From NCBI GenBank assembly GCA_029255685.2, contig CM055320.2, positions 9,162,614 through 9,226,613 on the forward strand: a stretch of DNA of 64,000 nt, given 5' to 3'. The translations under genes and the position numbers were made by a program. The first letter of the stretch is position 1, and each line of letters starts with the position of its first letter. This stretch comes from Silene conica (lineage: Eukaryota; Streptophyta; Magnoliopsida; Caryophyllales; Caryophyllaceae). A model generated the notes under the pieces. The model did no database searches and was not told the DNA's origin. It was given only the letters and a program-made list of their open reading frames with translations. Positions 25,741 through 36,891 of the stretch are shown here, piece after piece.

Positions 25741-26915
25741 TCTTCTAGTAGACACACATACCATAGGGATCTCTCTACTAATGGGATGCAGAGGAGATTA
25801 GGTTATTGTGTGCTACTAGGGACCATAATCCTAAGTGACGATATATAGTCTCCTTAGTATAATGCGTCCATCATGCATTATAAACCTAATGAGTATCTAC
25901 ACTTAGATAATAGTCAGGCCCATAACTTTTAAGACGTATATAAGCCCGTAATTAATACACCGTAGTGGATCACTTTATATTTGGGCTTAACTTAGTTGAT
26001 AGCGCATAAATACAATTACTACCGAATAAATAATTTGTCCACGTATATTATTGTATTAGGCCCATAATTCTTACATTGATCTCGGGTTGCATTGATGGTG
26101 AGAGAATACTTTTACCACGAATCCACTAAACTTTGATCTAAGATTAGCATATAGATAAATATTTGTAAATGTTTTTTCCGATTACTGGGGTGAGGGTTCA
26201 TCCTATCACTCCTTTAAATCCGCCATGTTCTCAATGACACCGGCCGCTCCTTCAACAAAATCGATTAGTTTTATATCCCGTATATGTTATTCTCATATAT
26301 CTAAAGAAACAAGCTAAAATATAAGACGATTTTATACTAATTACGCAGGAACTTTAATACGAAGTTAAATAATCTAACATTTTCCATTGATGTAAGGTGT
26401 ATAAACTCACTTGAAACAGTAGGGATAGGAGGAATAATGTTGCGCTCCAAAGCAGTAGGATCAAAGATGATAACATCAAAAATCAAGTTTCCTTGCTACT
26501 TAAATACCAACAAATCGCCTACTTGCAATTCATGTTCCTCGCAAAATTTCTGCCAACCATCCTTCATATGTGTCTTCCCTTTTTCGCATGATACTTCTAC
26601 GTACCAAATACCATGCCTTTTATCTCTTAACATGACATGCTTTTCGTCTCCTCGGAGATGCCTTTGAAAAGCCTTCGGAATTGACTACATAAATAAAAAA
26701 GATAAAACAAATAAAAACAAATGACTGAGAGAACGGAAATGCGTTATTAGTACATAAATAAATACTGTTAATTGTGTAATAAAATGATCATGCAATTACG
26801 CTAGCTGTTAAAGACGAAGCAAGGAAGTAGAAGTGATTACGAAATTTGATTGAAAACCAGGCTTTAGAGGTTGGAAAAAATGAGGGTTCATCAGGTTAGA
26901 TGAATTATTTGCCAT

Positions 26916-27197
26916 TGAAGGACCTTTAAGATCTTGACTAGTCCCTATATTATAGTTGAAAGTAATGACGTCAATTCACGATTTCAGCCCCTGTTACTTA
27001 CATTAATTATGTCCGTCGTAGGACATATTTTGTTACAGGGGGTAATATATGTGAAAAACATGTGAACATATCTTGGGTCGTTAACTTTTGCAGCTTGTAT
27101 ATACATATGAATGCGTGCACCCTAGTACTTGGTTCCTCATTTAGTCACGAAAATTATGGCAAGTAACTTTTGCAGCTTGTATATAGGTACGTGATCA
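26916..27197. other. Upstream of the REM pseudogene, no gene
   Basis: This would hold the promoter of the dead REM gene. No reliable TATA box or other motif could be assigned. Confidence 0.4.
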
Positions 27198-27670
27198 CAC
27201 TGGCGTTTTTAGGGGGTGCAGGGGGTTCACCCGCACCCCCTTTGTTCAAAAATATTTAGAAAGTAGTTTTCATAAGGTTCATCAAATATTTGTTGGTGTA
27301 GTGGTTAGATACTGAAATTCTACAAGTCTAGTCACGAGTTCGACCCCCATGTACGACATTTTTGCACTTTTTTCTCATTTAGTAATAAATTTTGACGTTA
27401 TTGCTATTTAATGTTCTAATATCATATTATTTGGCTACAATTATCTGGATTATTTATAAAATGTACTTTTTTCTCATCAAAGAGCTATATAATTGCAAAT
27501 TTATACAAATTATTTTATTTATAAATTATTGAATTATTTATAACCAATTTTTTTAATTTTGTATTTTACTCTATCCTCACGATTTTATTGTGTTTAAATT
27601 TTAGTTCATATTGTCGAAATAATTGTTAAATTTTTGCACCCCCTATAATCTAGTCCTGGATACGCCTCTG
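27198..27670. mobile_element. hAT-type MITE, 473 bp, with a tRNA-like segment
   Basis: Flanked by the 8 bp duplication CGTGATCA (27190-27197 and 27671-27678), the size made by hAT transposases. The ends CACTGGCGT and ACGCCTCTG are imperfect inverted repeats; GGGGGTGCAGGGGG near the left pairs with GCACCCCC near the right. No transposase. Inside, A-box-like TGGTGTAGTGG (27294-27304) and B-box-like GAGTTCGACCC (27336-27346) are spaced as in a tRNA gene. Confidence 0.8.
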
Positions 27671-27678
27671 CGTGATCA

Positions 27679-28689
27679 TTGTTCACATTGTGTGTTTGAA
27701 ATATTTTTGTATGAAATCTCACTTGCATGTTGAAGATAAATTGTACTTAACCACGAAATCATGCATGTAAATGTCAAGATGTAATGTGTGGTGCCAGAAC
27801 TTTGTTACAAAATGTCTTTCCTATTGGAGGATAAGTACCCATTCAAACTGGGTTACAAAATAAGTGAATCTCATATCAAAATGTGAATTTTCAAATGTGT
27901 GGTTTCAGAATTTGATTACAAAATGTATCGACTATTACACGATATATTATAAGCCTAATTCAATTACAAAATAGATCAAACCTGTATTAAAATGTCAACA
28001 TTGTAATGTGTGGCTGTGTGCTCCCAAAAATGGGTGAAGAATTGTGTCATCAATGAGACCATAAGTTACCATCCAAATTAGCCTACAAAGTGGACCAAAC
28101 TGTCAACATTAGGGATCCCAAGCACTTATTAAATTTTTTAGGTACTTTTTGATTTTGAAAAGTCATTTAGAGAGTGTTTAGCAACATGAATTTAATTTGG
28201 AATGTGTCATTTAAAATGTAGTAAAGTGAAATACGGATTTGGAAATGAGAGGTTAGAGGGTGGATTTTAAATGTGGTTATTGTATCTTTACTTGGATTTG
28301 GTTGGATTTTCGAATCCAAATCTAATAGGTTTGCAAAACAAGTAAATTGATCAAAATCCAAATTTGAAAATATAATCTTGATTCCCAAACACACCATTAA
28401 CGCAATTGGATTTGATTCTTACCAAAAAAATATACTGAAATTATCATCACTTTCCATAAACCCAAAAGGAAAACATGTGAAACATATCCACAACAAGAAG
28501 ACCACCAAATATACATCCAAAACAAAGGCACATCATGTGCCAACAAAATGCCAACGTAAGGCCACATTTTCAGGCCTTTCCCTTACAGTTGTCCAAAAAC
28601 TAAACAAGGTCATTTATGACCACGAGAACCTAAATGTTTAAACATTACAACCAAGGCCATTTCACCAGCCGCCAAAATACAACTCCTTA
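27679..28689. other. Intergenic, no gene recognised
   Basis: Short AT-rich repeats such as AATGTGTGG and ATTACAAAATG recur between 27780 and 28100. A weak inverted pair (GAGTGTTTAG near 28172 and CCAAACACACC near 28384) might mark a degenerate MITE, with low support. Confidence 0.4.
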
Positions 28690-29208
28690 CTATAAACACG
28701 ACACTACTTTGCCACACCGCCGTTCTTCCCTCTTTCGCGGGTTGTTGGCTGAGTGGGCACGCCAATATCATCTAGGCCCTGGGAGAATGAAGGTGGTTCT
28801 ACCATTTCCACATCAATAATTGCATCCAACTTATCCCCCACAACATTCCACTGCACGCCGCTACGAAATCCGGACTGCCCAATACCTGCGTAAAGGAGCC
28901 CTGCGTTTGCGAACCATCATCAGCAATGCTTGAGACAGAACCTGAGTAATGCTGCATACCACTCCCTTCATCCACTGCAATATCCTTTAACAGGTTCTTG
29001 TGCAGAATTCACACAATTGATAAATTCCTCCTAGTAATCATCCAATTACGAATCCGCATCCAGGGGCGAACCCACCTAGTAGTAAGGGGTGACGGCCGCT
29101 ACCCCAAACTTTAAAAAAATGGTTTAGAAGACGGATTTTTGCTACCCCAAATATTGTGGAATAATAGATAAGTAAAAATGGTATTCCACTGAATATGTAA
29201 TAAACATC

Positions 29209-29277
29209 TTGTGGCTCAATGGATAAGGCCTTGGTTTCGCACCTGGTGCCATGGGTTCGACTCCCAAGTCAGAACTT
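29209..29277 (+). other. tRNA-like relic in the left arm
   Basis: A-box-like TGGCTCAATGG (29212-29222) and B-box-like GGGTTCGACTCCC (29253-29265) with tRNA-like spacing. Acceptor and anticodon stems do not pair well enough for a working tRNA. Probably a tRNA- or SINE-derived insertion. Confidence 0.55.
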
Positions 29278-29393
29278 TTTGACGGATTGAGGCTCTGAAC
29301 CAAACTTTTTCTCGGATTGGGGCCCATTTGAAACTATTTATTCCAAATGGGTCCACGTCATCAACTTTATTTTTTTTTTCGAATTTTTTACCA

Positions 29394-29620
29394 AAGCCGT
29401 CGCCTAGGGTGACGGCTTCACCTGTTGTTTGTAAAAAAAAAAAAGATTAAATCCAAAAACTTGACACTACCCAAAGCCGTCGCCTTCGGTGACGACTTAC
29501 TGGATTTTACCCAAAGCCGTCGCCCTAGGTGACGGCTTACCTCAAATGTTTAAAAAAAAAAAGTTACAGAAGGTTTTGATATTTACGCCTTACCAAAGCC
29601 GTCGGCCTGGATGACGGCTT
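29394..29620. repeat. Four 25 bp palindromes in the left arm
   Basis: Copies of AAGCCGTCG-CC(N)GG-TGACGGCTT at 29394-29418, 29474-29498, 29514-29538 and 29596-29620. Each is close to self-complementary with variable centre (CTAGGG, TTCGG, CTAGG, TGGA). Confidence 0.88.
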
Positions 29621-30015
29621 CACTTGGTATAAAAAAAATTACCCGTCCTTAACTCACCATTTACCTTCACTCTCCAAAAAACCCAAAAACCCCCAAATTG
29701 AAAACAAACCCTAGAATTCGACTTGACCCCCTATTTCATCCTTTATTTCTACTAACCTAAATTAATTACTTCCTAATCAATTTCCATTCATCCTATTTCA
29801 TATAAAGGTAGTAATTGTTGTTGTTTTTCATTGATTTCATTAATTTTTTTCTTATTTGATGTTGATTTATAGATGTTTGATTGTTTGAAATGGTTTATTT
29901 GCAGGTTAGATTTAGAGTTGTATTATCGGATTAAGAAGCAACACAAAGGTAAAAATCAAGCTTGTGACTATTTTTACATAATTAGTTAGTTTAGTAGGTT
30001 AATAGTGAATTAGTA

Positions 30016-31278
30016 ATGGAGATTAATAATTATCCATTAACTTGTTGGTGGAATGGGGAAATTGTTGTAGATGGTGAGAATGTAGTATATAATGGTGGTT
30101 GTGAAACTTTTGTTATTGCTAATAGTAATATGAGCTTGAGTGAACTTAGAAATGAGGTTTTTGATGCTATAGAAGTTGATAGATCTAAGTATGAGCTAAA
30201 GTTGAAGTTGAAATTTCCTAGTGTGAGAGGATACAAAGTTGTGTCTTTGTTGAACGATCGTGCTTTGAGAGCTTTGTGGGCAAGTGTGTGTCAATCCAAA
30301 GCCGCTTCCATGGATTTGTTTGTCGAATTAAGTGTCATTGAACCGTCAAATGAAAATAACCAATTTTCTTTTACAAACATGTTAAGCCAAATTGAAAATC
30401 AAAATATTAGTATGTCATTGGGCACAAATAATGTTGATGAAGGTGGAGTAGATTGTAATATTGAAGGGGATGAGTTGGAGGGTAATGTTGAGGAGGAGGA
30501 TGTGTTGTTGTTTGATGATGATGATGATGATATTGGTTTAGACCTTGTCTCTTCAAGTGCACCTAACACCCAATTTACTAAGGTACATGAGGTAGATGAA
30601 GTACAAATGAATAATTGGTATAAATCGGGGGTAGTTGCTCATAAGAGTGGTGAGGAGTTTATGGTGGGTCAAGAGTTCGGTAGCAAAAAACTATTGGGCC
30701 GAATTGTGACATCTTACAATGTTAAAAGAAACCATGTTTGTAGAACAACCGAATCAAAACCCCACACCGTTACCTATAAATGCGCTAGAACACCGGTGCC
30801 TTGTAAATGGTATTTAAGAGCCTCTCAAAAGAGTTGTGCTTCTGAAACATTTACCATTGTCACATACAAAGGCCCCCATGAATCTTCATGTGTAGCATAC
30901 AAATCATCCTTGGACCATCAAAATCTTAAACGAGATTTTATTAGCAATTCTATAAAACACCTTGTTGAAGCGGATTGGGGTGTGAAGGTGAAGTTGTTGA
31001 GAGCGGCTATGACTAAAGAGTATAACTTTACCATATCATACGCAAAAGCTTGGGGTGCAAAACAAAAAGCTATTGCGGATCTCTACGGTGATTGGGAGGA
31101 GTCTTACCAATATCTTCCAAGGTACTTAGAGGCATTGAAAGAAGCAAATCCGGGAACCCAAGTTCATTTTGTTACTAAACCAACCGACCACATCAACATT
31201 GTGTTTGTGATTGTTGTTGTTGTTGTTTTGTTTGGTATGTGGCATTTTGGTGTACGTAAGGAAGGAAGGAAGGAATGA
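30016..31278 (+). CDS. Mutator-like transposase, N-terminal half only
   Basis: A 420-codon open frame. Residues about 40-110 resemble the PB1-like N-terminal domain of plant MULE transposases (YKVVSLLNDRALRALW). An acidic stretch (DDDDDDIGLD) follows near residue 165-178, then the MuDR-type zinc/DNA-binding region around residues 210-390 (FMVGQEFGSKK, CKWYLRAS, GPHESSC, AKAWGAKQKA, GDWEESYQYLPRYL). The DDE catalytic core that should come next is absent: after PGTQVHFV the frame runs through a short Val-rich stretch to a stop. Upstream at about 29815-29905 a GT...TTTGCAG intron in the 5' UTR is plausible. The product could bind transposon ends but not cut DNA. The frame is open throughout with no frameshift, which is unusual for a dead fragment. 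Confidence 0.82.
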   Translation: MEINNYPLTCWWNGEIVVDGENVVYNGGCETFVIANSNMSLSELRNEVFDAIEVDRSKYELKLKLKFPSVRGYKVVSLLNDRALRALWASVCQSKAASMDLFVELSVIEPSNENNQFSFTNMLSQIENQNISMSLGTNNVDEGGVDCNIEGDELEGNVEEEDVLLFDDDDDDIGLDLVSSSAPNTQFTKVHEVDEVQMNNWYKSGVVAHKSGEEFMVGQEFGSKKLLGRIVTSYNVKRNHVCRTTESKPHTVTYKCARTPVPCKWYLRASQKSCASETFTIVTYKGPHESSCVAYKSSLDHQNLKRDFISNSIKHLVEADWGVKVKLLRAAMTKEYNFTISYAKAWGAKQKAIADLYGDWEESYQYLPRYLEALKEANPGTQVHFVTKPTDHINIVFVIVVVVVLFGMWHFGVRKEGRKE

Positions 31279-31339
31279 ATGATTTTGGGTGGGTTGTTGT
31301 TGTTGCTTCTGTAACTTTTTTTTTTCTATCTTTTGAGGC

Positions 31340-31626
31340 AAGCCGTCACCCTTGCCAACGGCTTTGCCTTCTGTATATTTTTTTTTTTTAAAAATTGGGG
31401 TAAGCCGTCAGCCTGGCCGACGGCTTTGGTGAGGCTTTTTTTAAAAACCTCCTGTAACTTTTTTTTTTAAAGAAATTGAGGTAAGCCGTCACCTAGGGCG
31501 ACGGCTTTGTGTAAAATCCAGTAAGTCGTCACCGAAGGCGACGGCTTTGGGTAGTGTCAAGTTTGTACATTTAATCTTCTATTTTTTAAATGCTACAGGT
31601 GAAGCCGTCACCCTAGGCGACGGCTT
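31340..31626. repeat. Five 25 bp palindromes in the right arm
   Basis: Copies at 31340-31364, 31402-31426, 31483-31507, 31523-31547 and 31602-31626. Four are inverted counterparts of the left-arm copies in mirror order; the innermost one (31340) has no left partner. Confidence 0.88.
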
Positions 31627-32264
31627 TGGTAAAAAATTCGAAAAAAAAATAAAGTTGATGACGTGGACCCATTTGGAATAAATAGTTTCAAATGGGCCCC
31701 AATGCGCGAAAAAGTTTGGTTTAAAGCCTCATTCCGTCAAAAAGTTCCCCAAGTCAAGCATTTTTCATTTTTAATTTTTTACCGCTACCCCAAATATTCA
31801 ATCCTGGGTTCGCCCCTGTCCGCATCTACAACACCCCAGAAAAGGCAGACATATTTGGTGTAAATGCAAACATTATTACACAAATCTAATGATAATTTTC
31901 AAAAGAATGCAGAAATGATAATTTTGGCTTACATCGTCATAGGAGGCTCGCAAATCCTCGTCAGCGGGAACACCATCAGGCAGTGGGAGGGTTACAAATC
32001 TAACCGGAGGCTCCTTTGATACCGACTCACGCTAACTTGGCCTACGGTCAAGGCTTTTAACCTGCAGCCTTGATATTGGGTACGTGCCATCTTCCCAAAG
32101 GCCAATACCAAAATTGCGGTGGTGTTGGTATGCCTTAACTTCCTGGGCTATACGTTTTTTGCGTTCGTAAGTCCAATGTTGCACTAGTGGTAGGTTGGTT
32201 TTCTCTGGCTCCCCCCGCCATGTTAGACGGTGGAAGTACATCATTTGTAGAAACATAAGACAAC

Positions 32265-32567
32265 TGTTGTACTTATTTGAGAATTTCGTGTGAATTTATA
32301 TAACACATATATGGAATGAAGAAGAACTTGAGTTTTATTAGCTTGCATAATCATAATTCAGAGTGAATTACAATCCTTAAATAGAGACTACTTGAGGCAT
32401 CCACCTCTCAACTACACGACTAAGTACATGCCTGCAAATCAGGGAGCATTACTTAGAAAACAGAAAACTGACTTCCTAAAAACCAGAAAACAAACTAACC
32501 ATGATCCACAATTCATGGCCATAACTTGACTAAGTCTTAAACAACATTTGAATTATATATTTTAACA
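32265..32567 (-). repeat. 3' LTR of the second copia element
   Basis: 303 bp, TG...CA; pairs with 36588-36891. Confidence 0.94.
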
Positions 32568-32579
32568 CCTCCCCTTAAT

Positions 32580-35500
32580 TCAAATGTCATGAACTCCTAT
32601 CCTATCCATGAACAGCTGATGCTTGGCCTGTGGTAGACTCTTAGTGAACAGATCTGCACTTTGATCATTTGTACCACAGAATTTCAACTCAACTTTCCCT
32701 GAACTAACCAACCCTCTGATGAAATGGTGTTGGACCTCAATATGCTTGGTCCTTGCATGAAATGCAGGATTCTTTGTCATAGAAATTGCAGACCTATTGT
32801 CACACCAGAGAGTTGTAGCATTCGTCTGCTCACTTCCCAAATCAGTGAGTAATTTCCTTAACCATACTGCTTGTCTCCCTGCTGCACCTGAAGCTACGTA
32901 TTCTGCTTTAGTTGATGAGAGTGCAACAGTATCTTGCTTCTTGGAACTCCATGTCACAGCTCCTGACCCAAGTAGGAAAACAGACCCTGAAGTGCTCTTT
33001 CTTTCATCCAAATCCCCTGCCCAGTCACTGTCTGTGTATCCAACCAAGCCAAACTCACTGGAAGCATTGTAGTAAATCCCTTTTCCTGCAGTTCCAGCCA
33101 CATACTTGAGTATCCTTTTGGCAGCTCCTAAATGTTGCTTGGTTGGACAATGCAAAAACCTGGAAATTTTACTAACACTGAAAGCAATGTCAGGTCTAGT
33201 ATGGGTAAGATAATTCAGGCCTCCTACCATACTTCTGAACATTGTCTCATCAGCAGGACCAGTACCATCTTGCTTTTGCAGCTTCTCATTTAGATTCATA
33301 GGTGTTATCGCTGTTTCACAATCCTCCATCTTGAATTTCTTAAGTAAATCTTGGACATACTTCTTCTGTGAAACAGAAATTCCATCCTTACTTTGGATTA
33401 CCTCCAACCCAAGGAAGTACCTTAGTAATCCTAAGTCACTCATTTCAAATTCATTCATCATAGAACTTCTAAATTGCTCATATAATGCTTGTGATGAACT
33501 GACATAAATGATATCATCCACATACACGCATACTATGATGAATCCTTTGTCAGCAGCCTTCTTTATGTATAAAGTAGGCTCGTTCTCACTTCTTCGAAAC
33601 CCATTCTTGGCAAAGAATTCATCCAGCCTGCTATACCAGGCTCTAGGAGCCTGTTTCAGACCATACAAGGCCTTCTTCAGCTTATAGACCTTATGTTCCT
33701 CTCCTTTCTTAACAAACCCCAAGGGTTGATCTACATAAACATCCTCTTGTAGCTCACCATTCAAAAATGCAGATTTCACATCAAATTGATAAACTGGTAA
33801 TTTCAAATGTGCAGCTAAAGCCAAAATTACTCTTACAGTTTCAAATCTTGCCACAGGTGAGAACGTTTCTTCAAAATCAATCCCTTCCTTTTGAGCATAG
33901 CCTTTGACCACCAATCTTGCCTTATGTTTCTGAATGCTCCCATCTTTATCAAATTTTGTCCTGAACACCCATTTTAACCCAATTGGTTTCTTCTCAGATG
34001 GTGGGTCAACCAGCTCCCAAGTCTTATTCTTCTAAATAGACTTTATCTCCTCTTCCATGGCAATCTGCCACTGACTTTGTCTTGCAGCCTCAGAAAAATC
34101 AGCAGGTTCTTCTGTAACAAGGGCAAACCCACATTGCTCATAAATCTCTTCAAGAGATTTCATTTTTCTAGGGGGAGAGTCATCTGAATCTGTTTCTGAT
34201 AGATGATTGTCATCTGAATCTGATGACATATTGCTTTGAGGAGTTTCTGGTGGAGTAGCATTCTCCAGAGTAGTCTGGGTTCCTTCAATTTGACCATCAG
34301 TATGTTCAAATGTGAACATTTTATGACCAGTAGCTTCCTTTACCCATCTCCATTCTTCATTTTCAGCAAACACCACATTTCTACTAATTATTACCTTCTC
34401 AGTTAAGGGGTTGTATAGCCTATATGCCTTGGATTGGATTGCATATCCAACAAATATGCATTTCTCAGATTTATCATCTAATTTTGATCTTAAATTAACC
34501 AAGGCATAAGCTAAGCAACCAAAAACTCTGAGATGGCTTACATTGGGTCTCCTGCCCGTCCATAGCTCATATGGTATTTTGTCTGCAACAGCTCTGGTAG
34601 GGGAAATATTGAGAATATAGACAGCTGTTGCCACTGCTTCTCCCCAGAGCTCATTTGGCAAATTCTTTGACTTTAGCATGCTCCTTGCCATTTCCACCAC
34701 AGTCCTATTTTTCCTCTCTGCTACTCCATTTTGCTCCGGGGTGTATGGAGCAGTCAACTCTCTTCTAATCCCCTTACTTTCACAGAATTTAGTGAATTCT
34801 TGTGATATGAACTCACCTCCATTATCAGTCCTAAGACATTTCAATATTCTTCCACTTTGAGTTTCAATCATGGCTTTCCATTTCTTGAAATACTCAAATG
34901 TTTCTGACTTAAATCTTAAGAAGTACACCCAACTCATCCTACTGTAATCATCAGTAAATAACAGAAAATATTTGTTCTTACCAAATTATTCAGTTTGCAT
35001 TGGTCCACAGAGATCAGCATGGACCAATTCTAGACCTTCTGTGGCCCTCACAGCTCTCCCTGTAGGAAATGAACCCTTTGATTGCTTTCCATACACACAC
35101 CCTTCACATAGGCCAATTTCACCTAGTTTTGGTAACCCTTCTACCAAAGACTTGCTGCCCAACAATTTCAGACTTTGTAAATTCAGATGACCAAAACGTA
35201 AGTGCCACAACTTAGTCTTGTCATCTTCCTTTACTGTCAAAGCACTATTGATAGTCTGAACTAAATCAAGAGGGAACATCTTATTACTACCCATTTCTGT
35301 CGAGGCAACTATTTCATTTGTAGATTTATCCCTAACTACACATGAGTTGTCACCAAACAACAAGGTGAAACCATTTTCTAATAGTTGTCCTACACTCAAC
35401 AAATTATATGCTAGAAGTGGAACATACTGAACATTATGTAGCAGCTTTGTATTACGTTGTTTGGTTTTGATAGCTACTGTTCCAATGTCTTCCACAGACA

Positions 35501-36545
35501 ACTTCTTATCATTTCCAAGCCTCACCATGCTCTTCCTTGTCTCATCCAAGTCTCTGAACAGTGACTTGGTGCTTGACATGTGGTTTGAGCCACTGTCAAT
35601 ATACCAGACTCCTCCTTGAGTGTTTTGAGATCCTTCACTTGTCAGAAACAACCTTTCCTCATTTTCTGCAAAGTTGGCCTTATCTACACCCTGCTGTTCA
35701 GCCAAGTCCTTCTTTTTCTTCCAACAATTTACTTCTTTGTGCCCAGGCTTTGTGCAATAGTACCACTTCATTGGTCCTTTTGCAGCCTGAGTTCCATTCT
35801 CATTGCTATGAGAGGACTGACCAGATGATCTGCCACGCCCCTTTCCTCGGTAGCCTCCCCTTCCTCTGCCACGTCCACTGCCATTATTTGAATTCTCTCT
35901 TGATGTGTCTTCCCTGACCGGGAAAGCTTTTTCTTCCTTCTTATCAAAGAATCTTTGCAGCCTGTCCTCATGAGCCTCCAATGAGCCCATTAGTTCATCA
36001 AAGGAATATTTCTCCAAATCCTTTGACTCCTCAATGGCTGCAACAACATGATTGAACCTGGCAGTGAGACTTCTTAGGACCTTGCACACAACCTGATAGT
36101 CTGTGACATTCTCACCATACCCTTTCATTTTCTGCACAACTTCTGAAACCCTAGACAAGTACTCCTGCACTGTTTCCTTGTCAGTCATGAGAGAAGTCTC
36201 GAACTCTCTCCTTAAGGATTGCAGTCTTACTGAGACTACCTTTTTGTCTCCAACAAAAGCATTCTGAAGTATATCCCATGCTTGTTTTGCAGTTGTGGCA
36301 GAAGCAATTCGAGAGAAATGCTCACTTTCTAAGGCTTGTTGAATTATAAACAAGGCCTTAGCATCCTTCTTTCTCTTTTCTCTGAGAACTGCATCTGGAT
36401 CAGCAGGTTTAGTGCCCTCAAACCCATGCTCAACAAGATCCCACAGTTCCTGAGACTTAAAAAGAGTTTTCATTTTCAATTCCCAAAATTGGAATTGAAC
36501 ACCTTTGAAAACTGGTATTTGAGAATTAGAGCCATTGGTTGCCAT
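32580..36545 (-). pseudogene. Copia Gag-Pol polyprotein with two nonsense codons
   Basis: One frame of 1322 codons from ATG 36545 to a stop at 32580, interrupted only by TAA at 34986-34988 and TAG at 34032-34034. Order: copia-type Gag, CCHC knuckle whose first Cys is replaced (reads WYYC instead of CxxC), protease DSG (WYIDSGSNHM), GAG-pre-integrase (LWHLRFGHL), integrase core (RTDNGGEF, NGVAERKNRT), reverse transcriptase with YVDD, and RNase H ([16 protein letters not shown]). The two nonsense codons would separate Gag-protease, integrase and RT-RNase H. With few LTR differences, it probably died shortly after or was copied in trans. Confidence 0.93.
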
Positions 36546-36587
36546 GACAGATCCTAGAATCGAAACCTAACGACCTGATACCAAATT

Positions 36588-36891
36588 TGTTGTACTTATT
36601 TGAGAATTTCGTGTGAATTTATATAACACAGTATATGGAAGGAAGAAGAACTTGAGTTTTATTAGCTTGCATAATCATAATTCAGAGTGAATTACAATCC
36701 TTAAATAGAGACTACTTGAGGCATCCACCTCTCAACTACACGACTAAGTACATGCCTGCAAATCAGGGAGCATTACTTAGAAAACAGAAAACTGACTTCC
36801 TAAAAACCAGAAAACAAACTAACCATGATCCACAATTCATGGCCATAACTTGACTAAGTCTTAAACAAAATTTGAATTATATATTTTAACA
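36588..36891 (-). repeat. 5' LTR of the second copia element
   Basis: 304 bp, nearly identical to 32265-32567, with the primer site on its inner side. Confidence 0.94.

Larger units (their letters stand above)
19269..26386 (-). repeat. Probable solo LTR, interrupted by the copia element
   Basis: Starts TGTTAGATTT at 19269 and ends ...AATCTAACATTTTCCA at 26386, with TTGAT at 19264-19268 and 26387-26391 as target duplication. Without the nested copia it is about 780 bp. No internal coding region or second LTR is present, so it reads as a solo LTR left by LTR-LTR recombination. The inner TGTTAGATT/AATCTAACA pair suggests an alternative end at 26379, but no duplication fits that. Confidence 0.65.
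18615..26915 (-). pseudogene. REM-type B3-domain transcription factor, broken and split by retrotransposons
   Basis: Exon 1 (26841-26915) starts at an ATG and reads into a REM-like PHFFQPLKPGFQSNF motif. Exon 2 (26411-26684) carries the rest of a first B3 DNA-binding domain (GIWYVEV, LQVGDLLVFK). Exons at 18951-19055 and 18615-18844 carry a linker and a second B3 domain (IPMKFAREND, SWPLPLK, GLKAGDSIVFEL). Introns have GT/AG borders. The gene is dead: codon 88 is TAG (26496-26498) inside the first B3 domain, and a one-base frameshift sits near 18780 in the second. The long intron holds a probable solo LTR (19269-26386) with a copia element inside it. REM proteins are nuclear DNA-binding regulators of reproductive development. 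The order of events is not known; the join between exon 2 and the 18951 exon is uncertain. Confidence 0.8.
29061..31818 (+). mobile_element. Foldback DNA transposon with palindrome-studded arms
   Basis: Termini CAGGGGCGAACCCA and TGGGTTCGCCCCTG form a perfect 14 bp inverted repeat, flanked by the 8 bp duplication TCCGCATC (29053-29060 and 31819-31826). Inverted arms of roughly 350 bp follow, each studded with 25 bp palindromes. The left arm also holds a ~150 bp tRNA-like insertion absent from the right arm. The only gene is an N-terminal Mutator-like transposase fragment (30016-31278). The 8 bp TSD and CAGGGGCG ends look hAT-like, whereas the long arms and coding content look Mutator-like. 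Superfamily is therefore unsettled. It lies inside the Ulp1-type pseudogene. Confidence 0.85.
32265..36891 (-). mobile_element. Ty1/copia retrotransposon, full length, short LTRs
   Basis: 4627 bp with LTRs of 303 bp (32265-32567) and 304 bp (36588-36891), starting TGTTGTACTT and ending TTTTAACA, flanked by ACAAC (32260-32264 and 36892-36896). Primer site (minus TGGTATCAGG) is next to 36588; polypurine tract (minus AAGGGGAGG) is next to 32567. The LTRs differ at only a few positions. The polyprotein frame is complete but has two stop codons. It disrupts an exon of the Ulp1-type gene. Confidence 0.95.

Noticed and set aside
27294-27346. tRNA gene
   Set aside because: Only A- and B-box-like motifs are present. 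Stems do not pair into a cloverleaf and the region lies within a hAT MITE.
28172-28395. MITE with GTGTTTGG-like ends
   Set aside because: Inverted pairing is weak and no target duplication could be found.
31126-31341. Minus-strand frame with Gln/Asn runs
   Set aside because: Antisense to the end of the Mutator-like frame; its runs come from a GTT microsatellite.
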